Shown one piece after another: positions 33,515 through 42,190 of a stretch of DNA of 64,000 nucleotides (positions within the stretch are counted from its first letter, which is position 1; every line of letters starts with the position of its first letter). A program made the position numbers and the translations under genes. The notes beneath the pieces are model-generated. The model saw only the letters and a program-made list of their open reading frames with translations, had not been told where the DNA came from and did no database searches. Source of the DNA: Microvirga terrae (lineage in GTDB: Bacteria > Pseudomonadota > Alphaproteobacteria > Rhizobiales > Beijerinckiaceae). The DNA lies in contig NZ_CP102845.1 in assembly GCF_013307435.2 (NCBI RefSeq), positions 3,966,001-4,030,000 on the forward strand, read 5' to 3'.

Positions 33515-34201
33515 CTACTTGGATCGCGTTCCCGCAGGCGGGCGAAGGCGCTCGTCCTCCAGCTCCACATGGAGCGTATGATCGCCCTCCTCCTCGTCAT
33601 CGACGGGGATCGGCATGAGATCGGTCATCAGCCCGGTCGTGGTGGACGCGGCAGCCCCGATGGGCGGCGCCGGCGCCTCATCCGACGCCCGGTCCGATCC
33701 ACCCGGCTCGACTTCGCCTTCGTCGTCGAGGATCTTCACCACCCGGTCCATCTGGGCCTCATCGACCTTCACGGTCACGAGCGCTCCCCCACGACGGACG
33801 CCTTCGGCGTAGGTCTGCGCATCCTCGTCGCTGAGACCGGCATCGGCCAGGGCTCCCGCAAGGCCGCCCACGGCCGCCCCGGCGCCGGCCCCCACGAGGG
33901 TCGAGACGAGCCATCCCGCGGCGATCACCGGCCCGAACCCGGGAACCGCCACCGTGCCGAGCCCGGCCAGAAGACCGGCTCCCGCACCCGCGACGGTGCC
34001 GGCTGCCGCAGTGGCGCCGGCGAAATCGTGAGACGTCCCCACATCGAAGGAACGCGTCGCGTGATGCGTATGGGCATCGTCGAAGTTGTTCGACACGAGA
34101 CTGATCCCGAAGCTCGGAAGATGGGCCGCCTCCAGCCGTTTCACCGCCCGGGCGGCTTCGTCATAGGTGTCGAAGAAGGCGGAGATCCTGCGTTCGGCCA
34201 T
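33515..34201 (-). CDS. stress-protein-like protein with glycine-zipper membrane domain
   Basis: 228 residues; the start at 34201 is set by GGGAGGG 6 bp upstream. The N-terminus (about 1-45: MAERRISAFFDTYDEAARAV, KRLEAAHLPSFGISLVSNNF) resembles the YflT/general-stress-protein-17M domain. A Gly/Ala-rich glycine-zipper segment (about 65-115) suggests membrane insertion. A beta-alpha region follows (EGVRRGGALVTVKVDEAQ, then MDRVVKILDDEGEVE), and a long acidic disordered tail ends the protein. Function unknown, probably stress-related. Confidence 0.7.
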   Translation of the reverse strand: MAERRISAFFDTYDEAARAVKRLEAAHLPSFGISLVSNNFDDAHTHHATRSFDVGTSHDFAGATAAAGTVAGAGAGLLAGLGTVAVPGFGPVIAAGWLVSTLVGAGAGAAVGGLAGALADAGLSDEDAQTYAEGVRRGGALVTVKVDEAQMDRVVKILDDEGEVEPGGSDRASDEAPAPPIGAAASTTTGLMTDLMPIPVDDEEEGDHTLHVELEDERLRPPAGTRSK

Positions 34202-34376
34202 GGGAGCCCTCCCGTTCGATTGAATTCGCAGGGCTAATGAGCGGCTTGCCGGGCCGGTTCCCCCTCCCGTCCGGCGGCGGTCGAGATGCGCGTCCATGCC
34301 GCCTTCCGGCCGGGAAGTTTTCTTGATACATTCAAACAAAAGGTGCCCAGAAAGGGCGATATGGGGGCTTCCCGTT

Positions 34377-34667
34377 ATGCGACATATCCACTTGGATGAC
34401 GGTTTGCGGCTGCGTTTTCCCGGCCGCAGCGAAGATTTCGATCAGGGCGTCGAGATCGGCATGATTGCCGTTCTGATGGACCAGGAGCTGGGCGAGTTCT
34501 CGCGCTGGATCGCGCGATCGAATCTCAGCCAGGTCGAGGCGATCGCCCGACAGATGGGCTACCGCATCGAGGAAAACGGCGGCGACGAGGAATGGGCGGA
34601 CGTCACCTTCCTCCATGGCACCGCCAAAGCCAAACCGAAACTCCGTCTGGTGCATTCGGCCGGCTGA
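34377..34667 (+). CDS. hypothetical protein (96 residues)
   Basis: Starts MRHIHLDDGLRLRFPGRSED. It is a soluble alpha/beta protein with a central helix region (IGMIAVLMDQELGEFSRWIA, RSNLSQVEAIARQMGYRIEE) and a beta end (WADVTFLHGTAKAKPKLRLV). No domain recognised; the composition fits a genuine conserved small protein. The ribosome binding site is weak (GGGGG). It runs towards BioY and ends before a bidirectional hairpin. Confidence 0.6.
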   Translation: MRHIHLDDGLRLRFPGRSEDFDQGVEIGMIAVLMDQELGEFSRWIARSNLSQVEAIARQMGYRIEENGGDEEWADVTFLHGTAKAKPKLRLVHSAG

Positions 34668-34711
34668 TCGACACCGCCGCTACCGTCTGCCGGCCAGGTC
34701 TCGAAAACGAA

Positions 34712-34733
34712 GAAGCCGCCCGAGGGCGGCTTC
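34712..34733. terminator. bidirectional intrinsic terminator
   Basis: 10-bp arms GAAGCCGCCC/GGGCGGCTTC with a 2-nt centre, between convergent genes ending at 34667 and 34761. Confidence 0.7.
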
Positions 34734-34760
34734 CAGAAGCATCGGGTTCGAAGCCTCGGA

Positions 34761-35369
34761 TCAGGCCTTGCCACCGCGACGGGTGACCGACCAGGCCGCC
34801 TGCATGAGGGCTACGGCCAGTGCGGTCTTCACGAGGGTCGCAGCCACGAACGGAGCGGCGCCCACGGTCCAGGCCTTCGCGAACGGCATCACCAGGGAGA
34901 GCTGCGCCAGGCCGAAGGCGAAGATCACCGCATGGCCGATGGCCATCATCGCGATCACCCGCGGGAGCGAGCGATCCCAACCGCGCTCGGCCATGAAGCC
35001 CATCACGATGGCGGCGGCCAGGAAGCCGAAGAGGAAGCCGCCCGTCGGGCCCATCAGGTAGCCGATGCCGGCGGTCGGGCCGGCGAAGACCGGCATGCCC
35101 ATGGCGCCTTCGGCGAGATAGAGGGCGACGGTCGCGCCGCCGAGGCGCCAGCCGAAGGACGCGCCGATGAGCAGCACCACCAGGGTCTGCAGAGTCATCG
35201 GGACGAAGGGAAGCGGCACCTGAACCTTGGCGGAAATGGTCAGAAGCGCCGTGCCGGCGACCATCAGCACGATGGCGCGAAGGGCAGCGAAGCGGACGTC
35301 GTCCCGCGACGGCCAGAGGAGGCCGACCAGGGTCGACGGAGAAGACAGCGAAGAGACGCCGGTCGTCAT
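34761..35369 (-). CDS. bioY: biotin transporter S component BioY
   Basis: 202 residues; the start at 35369 has TGGAGA about 9 bp upstream. A six-helix BioY protein with the conserved LTISAKVQVPLPFVPMTLQT segment, LLIGASFGWRLGGATVALYL, and PTAGIGYLMGPTGGFLFGF. It is the substrate-binding subunit of an ECF biotin transporter. No EcfT or EcfA gene is adjacent, so it works alone or with distant energising subunits. I looked for a BioR-type TTATNNATAA site upstream and did not find one. Confidence 0.93.
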   Translation of the reverse strand: MTTGVSSLSSPSTLVGLLWPSRDDVRFAALRAIVLMVAGTALLTISAKVQVPLPFVPMTLQTLVVLLIGASFGWRLGGATVALYLAEGAMGMPVFAGPTAGIGYLMGPTGGFLFGFLAAAIVMGFMAERGWDRSLPRVIAMMAIGHAVIFAFGLAQLSLVMPFAKAWTVGAAPFVAATLVKTALAVALMQAAWSVTRRGGKA

Positions 35370-35571
35370 GAATTGAATCTCCAGATCGTTCCGCCATTCG
35401 CGCGGCGGCTCATCAAGCCTTATAGGGAGGTCCGGCCTGTGCCTCAAGCCGCAGACTTGAGCATTTCCCGCCATTGTGGACACCCTTTGGTCCAATCCCC
35501 GGGCAGGAGAAAACCCTTGCGGACGGGCCGGGGTTGGTTAGGTAGCGACAGACATTCCCCGAGGTTTCCCC

Positions 35572-36483
35572 ATGGCCGACGATCTCACCTTCGACACCCG
35601 CCCGCCGGCAAGGTCCGGGGAATGCATGCGGGTGAGCCCCCTCGTCCGCCGGATCGTCGCCGACAACCCCGGCCCGATCACCTTCACCGGAACCTGCAGC
35701 TACATCGTCGGTTCGGGACAGGTCGCCATCATCGATCCTGGCCCCGATGGGAAAGGGCATATCGAGACGCTTCTCGATGCGGTGCGTGGCGAGACGGTGA
35801 CCCATATCCTCGTCACCCACACCCACAAGGACCACTCGCCTGCCGCCCGAGCCATCAAGGACGCCACGGGCGCGGAGATCGTCGGCTGCGCGCCGCACCA
35901 CAGCGCCAGGCCCCTGTTCTCCGGAGAGGTCAATACCCTTGAGGCGAGTTCCGACAGGGACTATGCGCCCGACCGCGAACTGCGCCAGGGCGATGCCATT
36001 GCGGGTCGCGGCTGGACCCTCGAGGCGCTCGCCACGCCGGGCCACATGGCCAACCACCTCGCCTTCGTGCTGCCGGAGGAAAAGGCACTGTTCTCCGGCG
36101 ATCACGTGATGGCGTGGTCCACCACCGTGGTGGCGCCGCCGGACGGGTCGATGAGCGCGTTCATGGAGTCTCTCGACAAGCTGAAGGGCCGGGAGGAAAC
36201 CCTTTACTGGCCGGGCCACGGCGGTCCGGTGCAGGAACCCCAGCGCTTCGTGCGCGCCCTCATCCATCACCGGCGCCAGCGCGAGGCCTCGATCCTCAAC
36301 CGGCTGAGGGCGGGAGACCGGACGATCCCGGCGATCGTGGCGGCGATCTATCAGGGCTTGAATCCCGCCCTGGTCGGAGCCGCGGGTCTGTCGGTCTTCG
36401 CGCATCTGGAAGACCTGGTGGCGAAGGGACAAGCGGTCGTGGACGGCATTCCCGCTCTCGACAGCGAGTACCGGATCGCGTGA
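35572..36483 (+). CDS. MBL-fold metallohydrolase (LACTB2-like)
   Basis: 303 residues. The metallo-beta-lactamase core has the HxHxDH metal motif in LVTHTHKDHSPAARAI (about residue 82), further ligands in ATPGHMANHLAFVL and FSGDHVMAW, and YWPGHGGPV. A C-terminal winged-helix-like domain (about 225-300, with HHRRQREASILNRLRAGDRT) marks the LACTB2/hydroxyacylglutathione-hydrolase-like group, some of which are ribonucleases or glyoxalase-type esterases. Substrate not deducible. It is divergent from bioY with about 200 bp between. Confidence 0.88.
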   Translation: MADDLTFDTRPPARSGECMRVSPLVRRIVADNPGPITFTGTCSYIVGSGQVAIIDPGPDGKGHIETLLDAVRGETVTHILVTHTHKDHSPAARAIKDATGAEIVGCAPHHSARPLFSGEVNTLEASSDRDYAPDRELRQGDAIAGRGWTLEALATPGHMANHLAFVLPEEKALFSGDHVMAWSTTVVAPPDGSMSAFMESLDKLKGREETLYWPGHGGPVQEPQRFVRALIHHRRQREASILNRLRAGDRTIPAIVAAIYQGLNPALVGAAGLSVFAHLEDLVAKGQAVVDGIPALDSEYRIA

Positions 36484-36528
36484 CCGGCATACACGCCCGG
36501 ACATCCAAGCCGGCCTTGACTCCCACTA

Positions 36529-36620
36529 CGTCATCATCGGGCTCGTCCCGGTGATCCCGATTGTCTGAAACGCCGCGTTTTTCCGTATCGGGATGGCCGG
36601 CACAGGGCCGGCCATGACGT
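36529..36620. repeat. dispersed palindromic repeat, family A
   Basis: Two inverted half-units, CGTCATCATCGGGCTCGTCC...ATCCCGAT and ATCGGGATGGCCGG...CCGGCCATGACG, around a short spacer. Same family as repeats at 43952, 45403, 49533, 51808, 58953 and 59599. Confidence 0.8.
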
Positions 36621-36637
36621 GGGAGCACTATGATCTC

Positions 36638-37417
36638 TTACCGTACCGCGATCGCCAGGTTCGACGCTTCTTCGAGGAAGTCGCGGATATGCCCGGCATT
36701 GGCGCCGAGGTCGTGGCTGCCGAAGCGGGAGGCCGAGCGGATGTCGATGCGCGTGCCGTCGACGCGCGGGCGGACCCGGACGGTGATGTCGCTCGGCATC
36801 TTGAGCAGGCGCGTCCGGTCGACCGCCTCCAGTCGTCCCAGGCCGATGCGCCCGCCGGGCGGCACGGCCTCGATCACCTGCCAGCCGAGATTGTGGGCGG
36901 CCTTCTGCACGATCGCGAAGGCTTCGTCCGGACCGATATCGAGCGTGAGCGGGGCGATCTGCACGTAGGACGCTCGCTGCATCTCCCGCGTCTCCGGGGC
37001 CACATCGGGAGGGATGCGGCCGTCACGGGCCTGAAGGGCGGCGCGGGAGCGGGAAAAGGACGGTGGATCGTCGGTGTCGGTGCTGACATCGGTGATCGGC
37101 GGCAGGGTCGCGGCCTTGAGCGCCATGAAGCCCGGATAGGCGAGAACAAGGGCCGCGATAAGAACACCCCTGATGCCGCTACCCAATCCCTGGCGGCCCT
37201 CCTGCCAGATGCGGACGAAGCCCATGAAGGCCATGACCACGGCCAGGAGCGCGATGGCGATGCCGGCGCCGAGGGCGATGAAGCCGGATTGATAGTCGAT
37301 TTTGTTGAAGCGGATCATGAACACCGCCAGCACGGTGACGACGAGCGCGAACCATGCCAGCGCGGGAGACCACTTCGCCGGACGGGAGACCGGTTCTTCG
37401 ATGATGAGACGGCGCAT
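36638..37417 (-). CDS. membrane protein with DUF1499 domain
   Basis: 259 residues. Three membrane helices lie in the first about 100 residues (PALAWFALVVTVLAVFMIRF, ALGAGIAIALLAVVMAFMGF, GVLIAALVLAYPGFMALKAA). The DUF1499 domain covers about 145-255 (DIGPDEAFAIVQKAAHNLGW, FGSHDLGANAGHIRDFLEEA). Its ATG overlaps the TGA of the M48 peptidase gene (ATGA), so the two are translationally coupled. Third gene of the DUF898-M48-DUF1499 operon. Biochemical role unknown. Confidence 0.88.
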   Translation of the reverse strand: MRRLIIEEPVSRPAKWSPALAWFALVVTVLAVFMIRFNKIDYQSGFIALGAGIAIALLAVVMAFMGFVRIWQEGRQGLGSGIRGVLIAALVLAYPGFMALKAATLPPITDVSTDTDDPPSFSRSRAALQARDGRIPPDVAPETREMQRASYVQIAPLTLDIGPDEAFAIVQKAAHNLGWQVIEAVPPGGRIGLGRLEAVDRTRLLKMPSDITVRVRPRVDGTRIDIRSASRFGSHDLGANAGHIRDFLEEASNLAIAVR

Positions 37418-38499
37418 CAGGTCGTCTTACAAATCTCTTTGAGCGCGCGCCACTCCTGTTGATCGAGAAGAGGCTCGCCGGATTGGGGTGGCACCTGTTT
37501 TTCCAAAGCTTTCAGCCGTTGGTCGGTGACGGGGTGGGTGGAGAGAAAAGCCGGGATCCCGGAATCGTTCCCGCCCTCCTCATCATCCTTGCCTTCGATG
37601 CGTTTGAGCAACAGGGCCATGGGATGGGCCGGCCGTCCCAGAGACACCATGGTCCTGCCGGCGAAACCGTCCGCCGCCGCTTCCGCGTCGCGGGAATAGG
37701 CGCTGTCGACGAGATAGCGGCTGACGAACACGATGGCGCCCCCGCCCGTCACGTCGCCGAACAGCAGGCCGAGCAGATACGACGTGCCGCCCGCCTGGAT
37801 CATCTTGCGCAGGCCGTCGCGATGCGCCGCATGGCCCATCTCATGGGCCAGCACCCCGGCGAGCTCATCGGGGGATTCGGCTTTGTCCAGGAGACCCTCG
37901 AACAGATAGATCCGCCCGCCCGGCAGTGCGATGGCGTTCGGCACCCTCGTGCTCACTACGGCGACCTCCACGTCCAGCGGCGGAACGTGTGCCTTCTCCA
38001 GGCGTTCGGTGAGCCGGTTCAAGGCCGCAAGACCGCGGGGCTCCTCGCAGGTCCTGCCCTTGAAGATCGTTCTCACCTGATTATCGACGGCCGTGCCGAG
38101 CCGGCGTTCGAAGGAGACGGGAATGAGCGGGGTCAGCCTCTCGGCCAGGATCGGAAGCAGCAGGAAGACGCAGAGAAGAATCGATGCCGTCGCCGCAAAG
38201 GACCAGAGCAGGATCCGCTCCGCCCGCTCCCGCCGTTCGGAACCGTCGAGCTGTGTGCAGGACACGCGGATGGCTGCCTGAAGGTCTGCATCGGCCACAT
38301 CGAGCCGTGCCAGGGAGGACGCACCTCGACGCGTGAGCCGCAGGACGCCGTCGGGCGCGTCCCGCCGTCTCACCTGCGCAGAGGGCCAAGAGGCGATCCA
38401 TTCGGTGCCCTCGTGAATGTCGATGGCGGACGGGGTTACGTTCAGGGAAACCATTCTTCGACGGGCGCTTTCGCCGTCGTAGAACACTGCACCTGCCAT
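37417..38499 (-). CDS. membrane-bound M48-family zinc metallopeptidase
   Basis: 360 residues; the start at 38499 lies 8 bp after the stop of the DUF898 gene. An N-terminal cytosolic part resembles a beta-sandwich (MAGAVFYDGESARRRMVSLN), one membrane helix is at about 110-132 (FAATASILLCVFLLLPILA), then a periplasmic M48 domain with HExxH in GVLAHEMGHAAHRDGLRKM and the third ligand Glu in SRDAEAAADGFAG. The STHPVTDQRLKAL end is typical. It probably degrades or processes envelope proteins. Coupled to DUF898 and DUF1499 genes. Confidence 0.92.
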   Translation of the reverse strand: MAGAVFYDGESARRRMVSLNVTPSAIDIHEGTEWIASWPSAQVRRRDAPDGVLRLTRRGASSLARLDVADADLQAAIRVSCTQLDGSERRERAERILLWSFAATASILLCVFLLLPILAERLTPLIPVSFERRLGTAVDNQVRTIFKGRTCEEPRGLAALNRLTERLEKAHVPPLDVEVAVVSTRVPNAIALPGGRIYLFEGLLDKAESPDELAGVLAHEMGHAAHRDGLRKMIQAGGTSYLLGLLFGDVTGGGAIVFVSRYLVDSAYSRDAEAAADGFAGRTMVSLGRPAHPMALLLKRIEGKDDEEGGNDSGIPAFLSTHPVTDQRLKALEKQVPPQSGEPLLDQQEWRALKEICKTT

Positions 38500-38507
38500 G
38501 GCCGACC

Positions 38508-39734
38508 TCACAGGCCGACGTTGAAATCGAGGGCGTCGGCCAGTCCTTCTCCCAGAACGCCGGCCGGTTGGCCAGCCGCCACGGCCGCATCGATCGATGG
38601 CAGATTGGCGATCGTCGTCGACCCCACGATGGCGGCCCACAGGCCGCGTCCGAGGAAATAGCGCTGAAGGACGCCGAGACCCAGCAGGGCGACGAGATAG
38701 CCGATCGCTACAAGAAGGCCTGCCCCTATCGAAAGCCAGGAGAGCCCGCCGGCTGCCGTCATGGCCTCCTTGAAGACCCCGGCGGACAGGATTCCCAGCA
38801 ATCCGGCCACGATGCCGAAGGTCAGGAGGAAGCCGAGAGACGAGAAAACGAGCTTGAAGAAGAGCCCGTAATAGGTGCGGGCCCGGAAGCGGCTTGCCGC
38901 GGTGACGTCGCCGAAACGCAAGCCGTCGATGCGCCAGCGCGTCAGGATCGCCAGGGCCAGCGGCAAGAGCACCATGCCGGCCAGGATCAGCAGGACGACG
39001 ATCGCCTGCAGGACCGTTCGGTCACGTCCGGGAGACAGCTTGGTCAGGACGACGATCAGCGCTGCGAGGCTGACGAGACCCGCAAGCCCCAGCACCCAGA
39101 TCCACCATCCCCGCTTGAAAAGCGACCAGCCCGTCCCGGCGAAATCGCCCTGGATGCTGCCGAAATAGGTGTTGCGCATCCTGTAGCGTTCGAGGGACGC
39201 CATGGCCCAAGGTAAGGCGAGACCGAGGGTGAGAACCGTGGCGACATCCCACAGGATGGCCCGGACGGCATAGGGCCATCCGGACCCCGTCATCCAGAAC
39301 CGGATGCCTCGAAACACCGTTCGGCTCGCGCGATACCGGCGGGCGCGATAGCTGCCGAAATGTGCCAGCACATACATGGCGATCACGAGCGGAACGCTGG
39401 CAAACGCATATTTCTCCTCAAGGACGATGCCGAGAATCGCATAGGCGATATAGATCGGCCCCAGGATCGCCAGGGCGATCAGGAAGCCGATGAGCAGTTC
39501 CTTGGCGGTGCCGGTATATTCGAACGCCTCGCCGTCGATCTGGGTATTGGACCACAGGTGGCGGCGCAGTTTCGTGATCAGCCAGAACCGGTAGAAGCCG
39601 AAGGTCGTGATCTGGAAGAGACCTCCCGCGATCAGAAGCCTCATGAATTCACGGCCTCGTCCTGAGAAGGCCATGGGCGAATTCGACGGCGCAGGAGGCG
39701 ACCCGTCAGCCAGAAAAGGGGTGGTCATGATCAA
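38508..39734 (-). CDS. DUF898 (YjgN-type) multi-pass membrane protein
   Basis: 408 residues with about eight to nine hydrophobic helices. The conserved DUF898 pattern is visible: LLIAGGLFQITTFGFYRFWL, RYRASRTVFRGIRFWMTGSG and MASLERYRMRNTYFGSIQGD. It is first in the operon with the M48 peptidase (8 bp downstream) and DUF1499 protein. The recurrent pairing of DUF898 with an M48 peptidase suggests that the two work together in the envelope; this is inference. Confidence 0.92.
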   Translation of the reverse strand: MIMTTPFLADGSPPAPSNSPMAFSGRGREFMRLLIAGGLFQITTFGFYRFWLITKLRRHLWSNTQIDGEAFEYTGTAKELLIGFLIALAILGPIYIAYAILGIVLEEKYAFASVPLVIAMYVLAHFGSYRARRYRASRTVFRGIRFWMTGSGWPYAVRAILWDVATVLTLGLALPWAMASLERYRMRNTYFGSIQGDFAGTGWSLFKRGWWIWVLGLAGLVSLAALIVVLTKLSPGRDRTVLQAIVVLLILAGMVLLPLALAILTRWRIDGLRFGDVTAASRFRARTYYGLFFKLVFSSLGFLLTFGIVAGLLGILSAGVFKEAMTAAGGLSWLSIGAGLLVAIGYLVALLGLGVLQRYFLGRGLWAAIVGSTTIANLPSIDAAVAAGQPAGVLGEGLADALDFNVGL

Positions 39735-39925
39735 GCCTTCGGAACCCCGGCGTCTCGATGCCGGTCGTCAAGGTTCAACACTAGAACATATCATGCCGCA
39801 AGCGGCCGCAACGTCAGCCACGGAGGCATTTTCCGGGTAAAGATCCTCGTCCCCTCTTCGCGAGGGGTGACGGGCGAAATGGTTTCAATATAAACTATTC
39901 CCCTCTCAGGAGCCCGAAGCCTTTG

Positions 39926-40411
39926 ATGTCGTCCGCACCCGTTCCCGCCCCCGTCGAAGCCGCCGACCCCCTGCGGATCTGGTTTCGCTTCATCCGCCTG
40001 AACCGCCGGGCCACCAATGCGGTCGCGGCGGAGCTGAAGGAGCTGGGCCTGTCGATCCCTCAGTTCGACCTGCTCTCCACGCTCACCGAGCGCGAGGGCA
40101 TGAGCCAGCAGGAACTGGCCGAGCGCCTCTACGTCACGAAAGGCAACGTGTCGGGACTTCTGGACCGCATGGTCGAGGCCGGTCTCGTCGAGCGCCGTTC
40201 GATCCCCGGCGACCGACGCTCCAACGCCCTGTACCTGACCTCGAAGGGCCGCGATCTCGCGAACCGCGGGATCGCCGCGCAGCGCTCCTATGTCATGCGC
40301 ACGCTCGGAACGCTCCCTGCCCAGGATCTCGCCGAGCTGGAGCGCATCGTCCTGGCCTGGCGCGACCGGGCGCGGACCGAGGAGGAGGATGCCTCGGGGA
40401 AATCCCGATAG
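39926..40411 (+). CDS. MarR-family transcriptional regulator
   Basis: 161 residues (162 if TTG 39923 is used). The winged helix is in the centre: LGLSIPQFDLLSTLTEREGM, SQQELAERLYVTKGNVSGLL, DRMVEAGLVERRSIPGDRRS. MarR proteins are dimeric repressors, often of efflux or stress genes next to them. Its neighbour 8 bp downstream is a patatin-like lipase, and that pairing on one strand suggests shared transcription. No palindrome was recognised in the short upstream region, although ATTTCGCCCGTCACC-like sequence was inspected. Confidence 0.92.
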   Translation: MSSAPVPAPVEAADPLRIWFRFIRLNRRATNAVAAELKELGLSIPQFDLLSTLTEREGMSQQELAERLYVTKGNVSGLLDRMVEAGLVERRSIPGDRRSNALYLTSKGRDLANRGIAAQRSYVMRTLGTLPAQDLAELERIVLAWRDRARTEEEDASGKSR

Positions 40412-40418
40412 GCTTTCG

Positions 40419-41264
40419 ATGTTCGACGCGGTGGCATTCGCAGGCGGGGGCAACCGCTGCTACTGGCAGGGCGGCTTCTGGGAAGCCGCCGCTCCCCTCC
40501 TCGGCCTGAAGCCCGCGATGGTCGTCGGCGTGAGCGCGGGCGCCTGGTCGGCCTGCTACAGCCTTCTCGGGCTCGGACGGCGCGTCAACGACATGGTGGC
40601 GGAGGGCTGCAGCCTGGGGCGGCGCAACTTCGAGTGGCGCGCCTGGCGCAGCGAAGGGTCGCCCTGGCCGGTCTCGCTCATGTACCGCAGCCTGATCGAG
40701 GCCATCATCGACGAAAACGCCCTGGAGCACCTGAAGCAGGGTCCGAGCGTGCTGATCGGGCTCGCCCGCAAGCCGCGCCGCCTGCCTCTCTCGCTCGCCG
40801 TCCCCCTGGGGATCGCCACCTATCAGATCGAGAAGAAGTGGCGTTCGCCCGTTCATCCGCGCGGCGGCCGCGCCCTCGGTTTCCGGCCCGAATTCATTCG
40901 GGTGCAGGATCTGGCCACGCCGGCGGAGCTCTCGGCTGCCCTGATGGCGAGCGCCAGCGTGCCGCCCTTCATGCCGGTGGGCCTCGTCGGCGGCATGGCG
41001 GCGCTCGACGGCGGGCTTTTGGACAATGTGCCGACCGAGCCCCTGCTGCCGGTCGAGGAGCAGGGAGGCAGGACCCTCGTCGTTCTCTCGCGGCTCTACC
41101 GGGCATTCCCCAATGTGAAGGGCCGCACCTACATCCAGCCCTCGAAACCGGTCCCCGTCGGCCAGTTCGACATCACCAATCCGGCGGGCATCCGCCGGGC
41201 CTACGAGATGGGGTTGAGGGACGGCGAGGCCTTTGCCAGAGGTGCGGGCGCGCACAGCTTCTAG
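40419..41264 (+). CDS. patatin-like phospholipase
   Basis: 281 residues. It shows the three patatin motifs: the Gly-rich oxyanion segment FAGGGNRCYWQGGF, the nucleophile elbow GVSAGAWSA (GxSxG) and the DGG of the catalytic dyad in AALDGGLLDNVPTEP. No signal peptide. It should be a Ser-Asp acyl hydrolase acting on membrane or storage lipids. It lies 8 bp after marR and is probably co-transcribed. Earlier in-frame starts reaching into marR were rejected. Confidence 0.88.
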   Translation: MFDAVAFAGGGNRCYWQGGFWEAAAPLLGLKPAMVVGVSAGAWSACYSLLGLGRRVNDMVAEGCSLGRRNFEWRAWRSEGSPWPVSLMYRSLIEAIIDENALEHLKQGPSVLIGLARKPRRLPLSLAVPLGIATYQIEKKWRSPVHPRGGRALGFRPEFIRVQDLATPAELSAALMASASVPPFMPVGLVGGMAALDGGLLDNVPTEPLLPVEEQGGRTLVVLSRLYRAFPNVKGRTYIQPSKPVPVGQFDITNPAGIRRAYEMGLRDGEAFARGAGAHSF

Positions 41265-41322
41265 CGAAGCTTGGCCCTAGAAGGCTCCCCGCCTGACTTA
41301 ACGTCAACAAGGGGAAGCCGCC

Positions 41323-41802
41323 ATGGCGTCAACTACACCACCACGCTGGATCGATGCGCTGCTCTCGAGCCGGGGAGCGGAAATTGCCGCCCGGATCCTG
41401 CTCACCTTTCCGTTCTGGGCCAGCGGACTGATCAAGCTCCTGGACTTTTCCGGCGGGGTGGCGGAGATGCGCCAGTTCGGCCTGGAGCCGGCGGGGCTCT
41501 ACAACAGCCTCACGATCGTCGTTCAGCTGACCGGATCGGCCCTCATCATCGCGAACCGATGGACATGGCTCGGCGCCGGGGCGCTGGGCGTCTTCACCTT
41601 CCTGACCATCCTGATCGTCCACGCCTTCTGGCGCCTGGACGGCGAGCGGGCCGTCACGGCGCTCCACACGGCCGGCGAGCATATGGGCATGATCGGCGCA
41701 CTCATCCTGGTCTCGATCCTGGCGCTGCGGCCGCGAGCCGCGTCGGAATTCCGGGAGCCACGGGAGTTCGCTGCGTCCGGTGAAGGAATGTTGCAGCGTT
41801 AA
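41323..41802 (+). CDS. DoxX-family membrane protein
   Basis: 159 residues with AAGGGG upstream of the ATG. Four helices: ILLTFPFWASGLIKLLDF, LYNSLTIVVQLTGSALIIAN, ALGVFTFLTILIVHAFW and MGMIGALILVSILALRP, with the DoxX hallmark FWASGLIKLLDFSGGVAEM. A polar C-terminal tail follows. Different subgroup from the DoxX at 33052. Stands 58 bp after the patatin gene on the same strand. Confidence 0.88.
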   Translation: MASTTPPRWIDALLSSRGAEIAARILLTFPFWASGLIKLLDFSGGVAEMRQFGLEPAGLYNSLTIVVQLTGSALIIANRWTWLGAGALGVFTFLTILIVHAFWRLDGERAVTALHTAGEHMGMIGALILVSILALRPRAASEFREPREFAASGEGMLQR

Positions 41803-41933
41803 GGCTTCGTTCACCTTGGACCAGTCATCTGCAGCCAAGCCAGCACATGATCACAGGTCTGCCCCAAAGCAGTCACAGGCAGCCGGATCATAAGGGCAGG
41901 TTGCGAAGACAGCCTGTTTTCGAGAGAGGATTC

Positions 41934-42122
41934 ATGACTCAGCACGCCCAAGACCGCCAGATCCGCCCCGGCGAACAGAATGCCGCCCATTCCATCCCGG
42001 CCTTCAAGGCCGTCGCCCTGCCGGCCCTCGCGGCCGCCGTCCAGGCCGCCAAGCGGCAGCAGGACCGTCCGAAAACCTCCGAGCTTCCCGCCATCCTTCG
42101 CAAGGAAGCGATGCTGGGCTGA
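41934..42122 (+). CDS. small hypothetical protein (62 residues)
   Basis: The ATG at 41934 is preceded by AGAGAGGA. The product is Ala/Gln-rich and basic (MTQHAQDRQIRPGEQNAAHS, then FKAVALPALAAAVQAAKRQQ). It is soluble, possibly helical, with no recognised domain. Ends at an intrinsic terminator. Confidence 0.6.
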   Translation: MTQHAQDRQIRPGEQNAAHSIPAFKAVALPALAAAVQAAKRQQDRPKTSELPAILRKEAMLG

Positions 42123-42140
42123 AATCCCTATCAGAAACAA

Positions 42141-42166
42141 AAAGAGCGCCTCCCGGGCGCTCTTTT
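42141..42166. terminator. bidirectional intrinsic terminator
   Basis: Arms AAAGAGCGCC and GGGCGCTCTTTT around TCCC, with A-run before and T-run after, between convergent genes ending at 42122 and 42191. Confidence 0.8.
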
Positions 42167-42190
42167 CATTATCAGCCATGACGGGTTCCG

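Noticed and set aside
35395..35571. Possible BioR operator upstream of bioY (TTATAGG near 35418)
   Set aside because: Does not match a TTATNNATAA palindrome; left unannotated.
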